Part shown: positions 56,101-63,740 of the stretch, piece after piece
How the letters are laid out: every line of letters starts with the position of its first letter
Numbering within the stretch: the first letter of the stretch is position 1
Assembly (NCBI GenBank): GCA_002337385.1
Contig: DDFY01000004.1
Coordinates: 220,449-284,448 of the forward strand
Origin: Erythrobacter sp. UBA1916
GTDB lineage: Bacteria; Pseudomonadota; Alphaproteobacteria; Sphingomonadales; Sphingomonadaceae
DNA length: 64,000 nt
Reading direction: 5' to 3'
Position numbers and translations under genes: made by a program
Notes under the pieces: generated by a model
Seen by the model: the letters and a program-made list of their open reading frames with translations, nothing else
What the model was told of the DNA's origin: nothing
Database searches by the model: none

Positions 56101-57026
56101 TTTCGGTGCAAAGCGATTCCGCAGTTATCAATGATAAACACACAGGGTTTGCGGCGGCCTTGGAGATTCACAAGTAACTCGGCAGGCACTGGTTCAGGCT
56201 CATCTGCCAAATCGGTATAGATTGCAGTGTGCGGACTTATGGCGTTCTCACCTACTCGCCCGTCGAAAAGCGCCTGCACAAGCCTAGTTTTTCCGACGCC
56301 AGAGAGCCCAACAAGCCGAATGGCCCCTCGCGGCTGGCGTAAGATGTCCCGCAAACGGTTGACGCCATCCTCGACATTGAGACTGCCCGTGTCGCCTAAG
56401 CCAGGGCCCTTAAGGCGCACGTTTTCATCGCCCAGATATTCGTCTTCAACAACTCCGGGGGAGCTCGACCAGTCGCCGAACGGTTGCCATCCCGACAAAG
56501 GCTTTCCGACATGCTCCTTAACCCAAGCAACTAGGCCGGGTGTTTGGTTCACCCAGGTCGCAAGCCGCTGGCGATCGAAGTAGTCGAGATGCAGCTGATC
56601 TTTGCCCGGTAAGTCCTGCACAGCCTCATACATCGCTTTGCGACGATTTGTGAGTGCGGTATCAGAAACTGAGCCTTGCGAACTAACAATGATATATGCG
56701 CCGCCTTGTGCGGCCAGATTAGCAATCGACTGGCGCAGCTCACCACCTGGCCGCATTTCGTCGATGACAGCCTGCCGTGCGAGATTCTCTGCCTTGACTT
56801 GGAAGCCGGTATTGTTTCGCGGAATGAAGTTTGTGTCTGCGGCATTCGAAATGGCAGCCCTTACATCAATCCCACCATCCGCCGCATTCTGATGACCGCC
56901 ATAAGTGATCCCAGCCGGTGAGCACCCGCATTCGACCGCTACCTGCTCGGCCAGCCTGCCAACAAGTGACCTTAGCTCAGCGTCACCTAGTTCAGCGATT
57001 TCATCTGGTGTGACTTCAAAGATCAA
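53184..57026 (-). CDS. PD-(D/E)XK-like nuclease fused to a STAND-type NTPase and helical repeats
   Basis: A 1280-residue protein. The N-terminal ~80 residues resemble a restriction-type nuclease: GGID (Asp 54) then FQVK (Gln 76, Lys 78), i.e. D...QxK. The NTPase core has Walker A GLSGVGKT (240-247) and Walker B CVFIID (295-300), followed by winged-helix-like and long helical-repeat regions (about residues 450-1250) that may sense a trigger. This layout is that of STAND defence proteins, such as Avs-type sensors with effector nuclease ends. It is the last gene of an operon, 56 bases after the subtilase. Confidence 0.75.
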   Translation of the reverse strand: MIFEVTPDEIAELGDAELRSLVGRLAEQVAVECGCSPAGITYGGHQNAADGGIDVRAAISNAADTNFIPRNNTGFQVKAENLARQAVIDEMRPGGELRQSIANLAAQGGAYIIVSSQGSVSDTALTNRRKAMYEAVQDLPGKDQLHLDYFDRQRLATWVNQTPGLVAWVKEHVGKPLSGWQPFGDWSSSPGVVEDEYLGDENVRLKGPGLGDTGSLNVEDGVNRLRDILRQPRGAIRLVGLSGVGKTRLVQALFDGRVGENAISPHTAIYTDLADEPEPVPAELLVNLQGRRKPCVFIIDNCGIALHRKLVARLQKSGAPVSLITVEYDIADETPENTDVFKLEPASNEIIDEILQKRYPNLTNPEIGTITAFSEGNFRIALALAETARNGESLANLNDGELFTRLFRQNKEHDPALYRAAQACSLVYSFDVETLGGDDAELPILAGLAEQSVSEFYAHVSELTRRQLVQQRSKWRALLPHAIAHRLAKQALQDLPKSIILAALASNSVPDRLLRSFSRRLGCLHDCREAQNIVGEWLGEGGILASAGSLDDLGRTVLDNVAPVDPAATLACLERAAKSDENFFDGDQHEQQRLIRLLRSLAYEPDFFAPAARLISGFSKNGAASNNTGDGVSVFSSLFTLYLSGTKASPSERAELILEFAQTGDERNAKLALAALESMLQTDHFISSYGFEFGTRKRDYGLSPASPDEFRDWFGSAFNACSFMAKLPHLREQTRDLIGQRFAWLVFKTGMTPELIALADELYSDGGWPQGWVAARGAIRQLKETERAEEIAQLRVLEGRLAPQTLEDRIGAYILPKGWSALDVVEIELNDDERYSKAEDEATRIAADIGKELAADLDLFARHMPALATAESYRIVSVLRAVGENVRDIAAAWAIVSAASIETLGKASYSLAGVFIGAAAEQNRPLVENLLDTALADEKLHPLFVNLQSNVGLDDRGIERLITAAKMPSIPISTFHHLSSGRALECFDPDSFCQLMKSIAQRSEGEPVAFEIMRHLIYRRNSDKIPLKQAEKEAGKHLLENAMFSREDHQNGHRYKKVAQACLEEGKDAQVARKICQTLVKGLVDYSIYAHDFGGLVGVLADKFPQEVLDELIGRASKSGEIEELFETRRIAKLNPASRLSAAAIFKWVREAPEDRCLAIAHVMPIWERPEKEQENRPPLEDYAGPVSWTEPALRLLNECPDPKTVLEIMVERFRPNGWSGSLAAILESRLPLLKELCASPNTEIANAAQAMIGDFSDYIEKQKDWEAKNDRQRDERFEW

Positions 57027-57082
57027 AGGCGCGCATTCCGGGGGTTAGGGGTTCCACTTACATCTGCAGCGGGTCGATGTTT

Positions 57083-59557
57083 CTAGAATTCGATTTCAAT
57101 CCCGACATCATTCTCGACCGCCAGGCTAATTGGCGTGTACAAGTCCACGTCAAGATCAGGCGCACTGAGCGTCGCCACTAATGCATAGCGCCCTTTGCGC
57201 TTGCAGTTTGCTGCTGATTGTCTCCACCAGCCAACAACGGGCTTCACGCAAATCACGTCGCGAGCTGCCAAAGCTACCGCTGGACCAACCCATTCATCGC
57301 AATGCAGTGATCCTGCGGAGATGCTGCCGGGACCAAAGCGCCAACCTGAGTTATCCGTAGCTTCCGGTCCCGCACCCAAAGGGTCTTCCCTCTCAAACGG
57401 GTTTGTCCGCTTGATAAAGTCGTCTTCGCTTTCCAACCGTCGCTTCAGGTCAAAGCGAAGACCGAATGATTGATATCGTTGCGCGTCAATCGAAGCGAAG
57501 CGACCGGGGTTTGGCTCTACGAAATACGAAAGCGTAAGTTTGAGACGCACGTCGTTCTCGCCGAGCTCGTTCAGCAAGTCTTTTGGCCAAGGAAGCTTGT
57601 AGAAGTGGCAATCAGAAAACCGCTTCTGCCCGCCCTGAACCTTGAACGGAGTGATCTCCTTCTGTGATACAAGGGCAAGATGGTTTTCCGCTGAAGCTAC
57701 TGCTCTTTCGAAGCTCGGGACGCCATGACCGAACTTCCGCAAGAGCGGATAACGCGCGGTCAAACCCGGTGCGCCGTCCATCTCCTGCAACATCGAAGGC
57801 GTCCATTCCGCACTGTGGACGATCAGGGCTCGAATGGTTTCGGGCCAAAGATCGGGATAGGCGGCACTCAGTCGAGCGGCTAGCCTGGCGCATTGTGCGG
57901 CGGCGGCGCTCGTGGCCGCGAAAGGCACCAATGGCTGAACTGCAACATTGTCACCGGTCGTTAGAAGAGCGAGAGAATAGAGATTTAAGGCCTCGCCGCC
58001 GGACGGGCTAACAGCGCGATTACCGGCCTCCATAACCACTTCCGGCTTGAAGGCTGTACGACTTTGCGGCCAAGTGACTGAGGTCCGGGTGAAGGGGCTA
58101 AGCTCTCCGGGCTGAGCCATAGCGGTCCAGCCATCGAAACCATCGTCATCAATATCTGTTTTGTTCGTGTAGCCACCAACGCTCAATGCGTTCCATGCTT
58201 GCGCGGGATCTTCAATCGGCAGGTCTTCGGCTGGCAGGATCTGTGAAGTGTCGATGGCCGCTGGAGCGTTGCCTGCGGATACGATGAACAAGCGTGCAGG
58301 AGCATCGTCTTCGTCACCGGGCATCCTGCCAACCGCCGCTTGATCGATAGCGGCGCTCCAAGTAGTCGCCCTCGCACCTGAAACATTGTCGTTGGTAACA
58401 GCCAAACAAAATGTTCGCTGCCGTTCTGGCTTGTTGATCTCGGCGAGTGCTACGGCAGATTGAGTTATGGACCCATAAGCTAGGGGATCATTGGCTTCAG
58501 AGCCGGGTGGAGGCAAGATTTTGACTGACTCGACCCTGTGATTCAGCGAGATCACGCTTTTGTCTTCGAGCCGAGGAGTCAGGTCACCTAGCAGTGCTAG
58601 CCCAGCCATTCCGGTCCCATGCCCTGCATCGTCCGCTCCACCCCACTCGACGCGAATGCTTAGTAGATCGTCCGCAGAGACGGCCGGCTCAAGAAGGCTA
58701 TGAGCTCTATTGACGCCCGTATCCATCAGACAGACCGCCGATGCGTCACCTGGCGGCCAAATCACTCTCTCCGCCAAATCTTCCGTCCACTCAATCTGAT
58801 CTTCATAGTCAGACTCGATGAAGAATACAGGGCTGGCGCTAGCGCGCCTCAGTTCTGAAATCCCGGCGGTGGCAAAAAGAAGCAACTCCATGCAGACTCG
58901 GCTGCAGCGGATTGGAATCACAGTCGCTTCTGGGAATTTTAGCCAGTAGTGTTCCTCGGCCACCACACAATCGATATTCTGAGCAGCCGCGCGAACTTTA
59001 TCTTCCAGTCCACCATAACACCACGCTTCCCACCAGATCGTGTCTTGCGCTTCGGCCGGCAAAGCGTTGGGCTCATCTGTCCAGAACGTTTCCAGCCTGG
59101 CTTGGCGGATCGACTCTATAGGTTCGACCTTGTCCCTTTTCGGCGGTTCTCCGCGAGCGTTAGTCTCGCCATGCGTATATTCGTTAAGTATCTGCTGCAG
59201 AACGGGTCGAGCTTCATCAGGTACGAACAACGCAACTCGTGTTTCATTATCTGCCGTGGTGCGGACGGCGCCTGGACGAATGTTGTCCCGTTTGCGTTCC
59301 AATGTTTTTTCTGGGTTTGTGCCTGCCCGAAGGTCAACCTCTAAAAACACACCGTCCGGCGGGTCGAGGCGATCATCTTGCGGGCGTGTTGCATCCGCGC
59401 TGACAAACGCAGCATCCATTTCAGCCCGGATTCGAGCACCGTGTTCCGCGCGTACCTTTGGCGCGGAACCACCGCCCATCGCCCGCCGAGGAGCTTGATA
59501 GTCTCGCCTGACCGCGCGAGCAGAAATATCGATATGTGGTTTTTCGAAATCTGCCAT
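57083..59557 (-). CDS. Subtilisin-like serine protease (S8), IetS-like
   Basis: An 824-residue protease. The triad is present: Asp 279 (CLMDTGVNRAH), His 313 (AGHGTGMAG) and Ser 550 (FAATSAAAA), with the oxyanion Asn in SAGN (430). There is no signal peptide, so it acts inside the cell. The first ~260 residues are a domain of unknown fold and the last ~250 a beta-rich tail. The upstream AAA+ ATPase gene is 12 bases away. Subtilase plus ATPase pairs are known as IetAS, linked to plasmid incompatibility or toxin-antitoxin action and phage defence. Confidence 0.8.
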   Translation of the reverse strand: MADFEKPHIDISARAVRRDYQAPRRAMGGGSAPKVRAEHGARIRAEMDAAFVSADATRPQDDRLDPPDGVFLEVDLRAGTNPEKTLERKRDNIRPGAVRTTADNETRVALFVPDEARPVLQQILNEYTHGETNARGEPPKRDKVEPIESIRQARLETFWTDEPNALPAEAQDTIWWEAWCYGGLEDKVRAAAQNIDCVVAEEHYWLKFPEATVIPIRCSRVCMELLLFATAGISELRRASASPVFFIESDYEDQIEWTEDLAERVIWPPGDASAVCLMDTGVNRAHSLLEPAVSADDLLSIRVEWGGADDAGHGTGMAGLALLGDLTPRLEDKSVISLNHRVESVKILPPPGSEANDPLAYGSITQSAVALAEINKPERQRTFCLAVTNDNVSGARATTWSAAIDQAAVGRMPGDEDDAPARLFIVSAGNAPAAIDTSQILPAEDLPIEDPAQAWNALSVGGYTNKTDIDDDGFDGWTAMAQPGELSPFTRTSVTWPQSRTAFKPEVVMEAGNRAVSPSGGEALNLYSLALLTTGDNVAVQPLVPFAATSAAAAQCARLAARLSAAYPDLWPETIRALIVHSAEWTPSMLQEMDGAPGLTARYPLLRKFGHGVPSFERAVASAENHLALVSQKEITPFKVQGGQKRFSDCHFYKLPWPKDLLNELGENDVRLKLTLSYFVEPNPGRFASIDAQRYQSFGLRFDLKRRLESEDDFIKRTNPFEREDPLGAGPEATDNSGWRFGPGSISAGSLHCDEWVGPAVALAARDVICVKPVVGWWRQSAANCKRKGRYALVATLSAPDLDVDLYTPISLAVENDVGIEIEF

Positions 59558-59569
59558 AGAAGTTGAGCG

Positions 59570-60580
59570 TTAACTTTTTGACTTGGAAAAAGCGTCACGC
59601 ATCTCCCGACGATCATTCAGTCTTCTAAGTACGTCCTCAGTTCTGATCGTGTCCCTCTCATCAAGAATCGCCGTCTTCACCGCATCCTCAGAGGCACGCG
59701 CAATTTCTGACTGGCTCAGGCCCATAGCCACATCGACGATCTTCTTCCATGCCAGCCTCGGGTACTTCAATGGTCGGAGATACTTGGTGATGAGTGCTTT
59801 CACTTGCTCTCTTGAAGGAGACTCAAACTCGACCACCGAATCAAACCGGCGCAGCAGTGCACGATCAAGCAGTTCGGGATGATTGGTTGCGCCCAGCAAA
59901 ATGCTATCAGTTGCGTTGGGCTGCTCCATGAGCTGTAGAAATGAGTTTAGAACACGGCGCATCTCAGCGACATCGTTGGTTGCATTACGATGTCCTCCAA
60001 GCGCGTCAAACTCATCAAACAGGTATACACCACGACGTTTTAGCGTTTCGTCAAATACGAGACGCAGTTTTGACGCCGTCTCACCCATGAATCGCGTGAT
60101 GAGCGATTCCAGCCGAATAACAAAAAGCGGGAGATGCAATTCACCCGCGAGCGCTTCGGCCGTCATTGTTTTGCCTGCACCCGGAGGACCGACAAACAAC
60201 ACGCATCGGTTCGGGGTCTTGCCGTGCTCGCGCAGCCAGTCGCGCTTAATCTGTTGTCGAATTACGTCGTTGAGCTTTTCCTTCACAGATTCATGCAGGA
60301 CCACATCTTTTAGATGTAACTCAGGTTCCTTAAGATCAATGAGGCTTTCCAGCTCACCGCGCGGCTGTGCAAAGGAGATAGGTACACTGGCCCCACGAGA
60401 TCGGACCGCCCGAGCCTCATCCACAGCGGCACGCAAATCTTCGGCTGTTGTACGATGGCCGCGTCGAGCTTCCGCCGCAGCAATCTGAAGAGCAATGGAA
60501 TAGAATTGCTCATCGTCGCCAGTGGCGCGGCTTTTTAACATTGCCAGTATTTGCTTCGTGTTCGACATGCTTCTCGACAT
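59570..60580 (-). CDS. AAA+ ATPase, IetA-like, partner of the subtilase
   Basis: A 336-residue AAA+ protein with a small N-terminal domain. Walker A is GPPGAGKT (131-138), Walker B VYLFDEFDALGG (about 185-196), sensor ATNHPELLDR, with Arg-finger candidates RR (244-245). It resembles FtsH/26S-type ATPases and the IetA proteins that pair with subtilases. It is the first gene of the three-gene operon; a TATAAT box lies 63 bases upstream. Another ATG at 60568 is possible. It may unfold substrates for the protease or hold it inactive. Confidence 0.8.
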   Translation of the reverse strand: MSRSMSNTKQILAMLKSRATGDDEQFYSIALQIAAAEARRGHRTTAEDLRAAVDEARAVRSRGASVPISFAQPRGELESLIDLKEPELHLKDVVLHESVKEKLNDVIRQQIKRDWLREHGKTPNRCVLFVGPPGAGKTMTAEALAGELHLPLFVIRLESLITRFMGETASKLRLVFDETLKRRGVYLFDEFDALGGHRNATNDVAEMRRVLNSFLQLMEQPNATDSILLGATNHPELLDRALLRRFDSVVEFESPSREQVKALITKYLRPLKYPRLAWKKIVDVAMGLSQSEIARASEDAVKTAILDERDTIRTEDVLRRLNDRREMRDAFSKSKS

Positions 60581-60642
60581 AAATTAGACAAAACGGAGGA
60601 TATTTTTCTCACTACGTCCAAATAATAGCCTAACTATCGATT

Positions 60643-60648
60643 ATTATA
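60643..60648 (-). promoter_or_regulatory. -10 box candidate of the defence operon
   Basis: TATAAT on the minus strand, in an AT-rich stretch 63 bases before the first gene of the operon. A matching -35 box at the usual distance is not clear. Confidence 0.4.
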
Positions 60649-60772
60649 TAACGTTTTCTTCGCAAAGTCTCGGCTTCTGACCAAGTCCGCTCCAGGATGA
60701 ACTTAGATATTGGCTGTTACCGGGCGCTCATGCAAGTGATGGCTGCATTTCCCTCTTGATAAGGTGATGGCA

Positions 60773-61020
60773 AGGGCGCGCCCTTCCGGTCGGGCTTTCG
60801 TGAACCGAACCCGCTGGTGCGGTTTCGGCCATCCGGCTTCAATCCCTCGCGCAGAGCTTAGGGGCCAGCCCCTCAGCGCACTTCACGAAAAATAGGCGGT
60901 CTCCCGAGGCTCGGCCGATGGCCTGCGCCCGCCGCCGATTTTTCCCTCCGTTTGCACACCCCGATCTCGCCGATGGGCATCGGTTGCATGAGCAACCCCT
61001 AACCCATTGGAGGGAAAAAT
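60773..61020 (+). promoter_or_regulatory. Palindrome-rich leader of ardA, covers its ribosome binding site
   Basis: The 240 bases before ardA hold AGGGCGCGCCCT (60773-60784), AGGGGC-CA-GCCCCT (60860-60873), and a long-range perfect 12-bp pair ATTTTTCCCTCC (60938-60949) with GGAGGGAAAAAT (61009-61020). The right arm holds the ribosome binding site and the first two bases of the ardA ATG. Inside the loop are CCGATG-GG-CATCGG and TTGC-ATGA-GCAA. This could be an RNA switch or a single-strand promoter active on transferred DNA. Confidence 0.65.
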
Positions 61021-61534
61021 GAGCGAAGGAGACGTCAAAATCTATGTGGCCTGTCTGGCCGCCTACAATAACGGCATTCTGCACGGGCACTGGATCGATG
61101 CCCATCAGGAGCCATGGGCGATCTATGACGGTATCCGCGCTATGCTGGGTGCATCCCCGATAGCAGACGCCGAGGAATGGGCGATCCATGATCATGAAGG
61201 CTTTGAAGGCGTCTCGATCGCTGAATATGAAGGCATTGAGCGCGTTTCAGAGCTGGCCGCATTCATTGCCGAACACGGTAAGCTTGGCGCTGAGTTGATC
61301 GACCACTTTGGCGAGGTCAAGGTGGCTCATAAGGCGCTGGAGGAGAGCTATCACGGTAGCTTTCCGAGCCTTGCCGACTATCTGCAGGAGCTGACCGAGG
61401 ACTGCACTTCAATCCCTGAACATTTGCGCTTCTATATCGACTGGCACGCCATGGCGCGCGATGCTGAGTTGAACGGTGATGTGTTCACCATCCAGACGGC
61501 CTTCGATGAAATCCATGTCTTTGCGGGGGTGTGA
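61019..61534 (+). CDS. ardA: Antirestriction protein ArdA
   Basis: A DNA-mimic inhibitor of type I restriction enzymes, 171 residues, strongly acidic. Marks: IYVACLAAYNNGILHGHWIDA at the start and FIDWHAMARD-like ending (FYIDWHAMARDAELNGDVFTI), typical of ArdA. GGAGGG lies six bases upstream, inside the leader's long stem. It protects incoming element DNA in a new host. It is followed at once by a 96-residue ORF. Confidence 0.95.
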   Translation: MSEGDVKIYVACLAAYNNGILHGHWIDAHQEPWAIYDGIRAMLGASPIADAEEWAIHDHEGFEGVSIAEYEGIERVSELAAFIAEHGKLGAELIDHFGEVKVAHKALEESYHGSFPSLADYLQELTEDCTSIPEHLRFYIDWHAMARDAELNGDVFTIQTAFDEIHVFAGV

Positions 61535-61535
61535 G

Positions 61536-61826
61536 ATGGAAGAGCAGACCTACCGCTTCACATGGCAAAACATCGAGATCGAGGCGACTTACACGCCCCT
61601 CAAGTGGAACGTGATCGCTCATCTCCAAATCCGCAGTGTCAAACCGGAGGCGGCTCCGCTGCCAATCACCGAGACGGGGTATCGCTCACACTTCCACCAG
61701 CCCGGCACCATCGAAGCCCATGGCGGCGATGTGGTCGGGCAAGTCATTGCGTGGCTGGATGAGGAATCCGAGAGCTGCGAATGGAAGGCTTACCTGGAGG
61801 CCAGCAGACAATACACACTGTTCTGA
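61536..61826 (+). CDS. Hypothetical protein downstream of ardA
   Basis: A 96-residue protein starting MEEQTYRFTWQNIEIEATYT. The pattern of alternating strands with a Trp/Gly core (TGYRSHFHQPGTIEAHGGDVVGQVIAWLD) suggests a small beta-rich fold. It is one base after the ardA stop, so probably translated with it. Similar small genes follow ardA on plasmids. It may be another anti-defence protein; no direct evidence. Confidence 0.6.
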   Translation: MEEQTYRFTWQNIEIEATYTPLKWNVIAHLQIRSVKPEAAPLPITETGYRSHFHQPGTIEAHGGDVVGQVIAWLDEESESCEWKAYLEASRQYTLF

Positions 61827-61829
61827 TGG

Positions 61830-63215
61830 TCAGCGGTCGAGATCATGGCGCGGGCCGCGATTGCGGGCCTGCGCAAGGCGTCGTGCCTTGAAGGCTTCTC
61901 GTTTCGCCATACGATCCGCATCCTGATCGCCGGACCGGCGCTTAGGATCAGGCGGAGCACGGCTTGCTTGTTGGAATTGTGTCTTCGGTTTCGCTGATTG
62001 TGAGCGGTCAATTACCGGATAGCGATTGATGTCCGCATCAAGCTCGGCACGGTATTCACTTCGCTGGCGCTGTTGCGCTTTGTACCGCTTTGAGAGCTCA
62101 CGCCGTTCTTCCAGATGGCTGAATATCAGCGCGTCCTTTTCCACCCGGTCGCGCAGCATACATCTGTATGCCTCTTCCATGTTCTGTTCGCGAATGCGCT
62201 TCAGTCGCCCTGAGAACTGATCGACGAGCGCCCGCCAGCCCCGATTAAAGCGGGCCTGCCGGTCCGCGTTCTCGCGATCCCAACGGAGTTTGATGGCAGC
62301 CGCCTGTTTAGCGCGCTCTTGCGCCTGCGATTGTATGAGCGACCGCTTTGCGCTTTCTGCACGCTCGCGCTCCTCCTCAGCTTTGCGGGCTTCCTCGTTT
62401 CGCAAATTGCGAAGGCGCGTGCCGATCTCCTGAGCGAATTGCTGCTTGCGGTCCTCGACACCCGGATAGTCCGGCTCCAGGTCGCCCAGGCGGGCGCGCA
62501 CCTCTTTCGTCTTGATTTCCGCCCACCGCGCAATGGCGAAGGGTTCGCCGTTCATATCCACGACTACAAACCCCCTGCGGTCGCCGCGAGCAAGCTTGAA
62601 GCCGCGCGATTGCAAGGCGTTCTCGAAGGCGGCGCGGGAGTCCGAAACAGCCCAGCATTCCTTGATCGCCATCTTCACTTCGCGTGGATCGGCTTTCGCT
62701 CGCTTGGCCTGTTGCCATTCTTCCAAACTGAAGTTGCGCGGGTCGCGTTCCGCGCTCTTCATCATGCCGCGAGGCATTTTCCAGCCATGTTCACGGTACA
62801 GATCGCGCGACACCTCCATGAGTTTCTCGCGATCTTTCGACATGTGGACCGCCTTCATCTCGTCGGTTTTGATGCGGCTCCACACGCAATGCGCATGGCG
62901 GCGGCCTTCCTTCTCGTGGAACACGATGGCGCGAGGCTGGCCAGAAAGGCCCAGCCGCTCTTCCGCCCGGTCAATGGCTGCTTCGAAAGCTTCAGTGCTC
63001 ACCTGATGGTCAGGCGGCGGATTTAGACTCATCGAGTACAGGAATTGCTTGCAGCGCGTAGCCCGGCTGATCGCATAGCTCTCATTCAGCGCCGAGGTGA
63101 GATTGTCCGAGGCGAACCCGCGCAGTTCGTGCACCTGCACATGATCGTTCTCTTCCTTGAGAAGATGGAGCGCTAAATCCTTGGCTCCGCCGCGTTGGTT
63201 GCCGACCAGGATCAT
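61830..63215 (-). CDS. Relaxase / mobilization protein (VirD2-like nickase domain)
   Basis: A 461-residue relaxase that would nick and carry the transferred strand. The catalytic Tyr is expected in the N-terminal region (near ALNESYAISRATRCKQFLYSMSLNP), and the His triad motif appears as FHEKEGRRHAHCVWSRI. The C-terminal 250 residues are a charged, Glu/Arg-rich coil. Six bases upstream is the MobC-like gene. No virB genes are present in the window, so it is mobilizable rather than self-transmissible. Confidence 0.85.
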   Translation of the reverse strand: MILVGNQRGGAKDLALHLLKEENDHVQVHELRGFASDNLTSALNESYAISRATRCKQFLYSMSLNPPPDHQVSTEAFEAAIDRAEERLGLSGQPRAIVFHEKEGRRHAHCVWSRIKTDEMKAVHMSKDREKLMEVSRDLYREHGWKMPRGMMKSAERDPRNFSLEEWQQAKRAKADPREVKMAIKECWAVSDSRAAFENALQSRGFKLARGDRRGFVVVDMNGEPFAIARWAEIKTKEVRARLGDLEPDYPGVEDRKQQFAQEIGTRLRNLRNEEARKAEEERERAESAKRSLIQSQAQERAKQAAAIKLRWDRENADRQARFNRGWRALVDQFSGRLKRIREQNMEEAYRCMLRDRVEKDALIFSHLEERRELSKRYKAQQRQRSEYRAELDADINRYPVIDRSQSAKPKTQFQQASRAPPDPKRRSGDQDADRMAKREAFKARRLAQARNRGPRHDLDR

Positions 63216-63221
63216 GGTTCC

Positions 63222-63575
63222 TCACTCCGGCTTGATGCCGAGAGCCTCGGTCAGATCATGGCGCATCTTCTCGATGGTGAGGCAGGCCGCGCGCAAGGAA
63301 AGCAGCACGTCGCGACTATCTGGCACCGTGCCGGAAAGCGCAGCATCCGCCAATTCGCGCATCGACTTCGGCAGCTCGGACCGGCCCAGCGTTGCCAGGA
63401 TTTGAGCAAGCAGTACGTGGTCCTGCTTGGGGCGGCGTGTGACCTTGCGCTTTCGAGCGCTGTTCCCGAGCAGCTTCTCGCGTGCGTAGGTACTGACAGG
63501 GCGGCCGCCTGCAGCCTTGTCCAGTGCGTTCCATTCGGGTTCCGACAACCTTATCGTGATGCGTTTGGCGCTCAT
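63222..63575 (-). CDS. MobC-like ribbon-helix-helix mobilization protein
   Basis: A 117-residue protein with a short ribbon-helix-helix start (MSAKRITIRLSEPEWNALDKAAGGRPVSTYAREKLLG) and the MobC-like C-terminal region (ILATLGRSELPKSMRELADAAL). It assists the relaxase at the origin of transfer. It lies directly before the relaxase and overlaps an upstream gene (ATGA). Confidence 0.8.
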   Translation of the reverse strand: MSAKRITIRLSEPEWNALDKAAGGRPVSTYAREKLLGNSARKRKVTRRPKQDHVLLAQILATLGRSELPKSMRELADAALSGTVPDSRDVLLSLRAACLTIEKMRHDLTEALGIKPE

Positions 63576-63740
63576 GGTTCAAGCACCTCGCAATGGACAT
63601 CACGGTCTTGCAGAGCCTTGAGCTGCTCTTCCCAATCGGCCAGTTCGTCGAAGATCGAGTTTAAAGAGAGTCCCTGTCTGTCCGCCACACACCCCCAGCA
63701 CCTGTCTCTTGTTTCAGGGATCCGTCGCAGGCCCGCGGAG
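63572..63740 (-). pseudogene. 3' remnant of a mobilization-region gene, cut by an IS element
   Basis: The frame read leftwards from the IS boundary ends LNSIFDELADWEEQLKALQD then RDVHCEVLEP and overlaps the mobC start by four bases. Its 5' part lies beyond 63741, where an IS6-family inverted repeat begins, so the gene is truncated. The remaining 55 codons look coding by their coupling. Family unknown. Confidence 0.6.

Noticed and set aside
63669..63690. TCCCTGTCTGTCCGCCA, similar (14 of 17) to the 3' end of tRNA-Ser, as a possible right attachment site
   Set aside because: Mismatches fall in the middle, it lies within the truncated frame coupled to mobC, and relaxase genes would be at the very edge. 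Probably chance.
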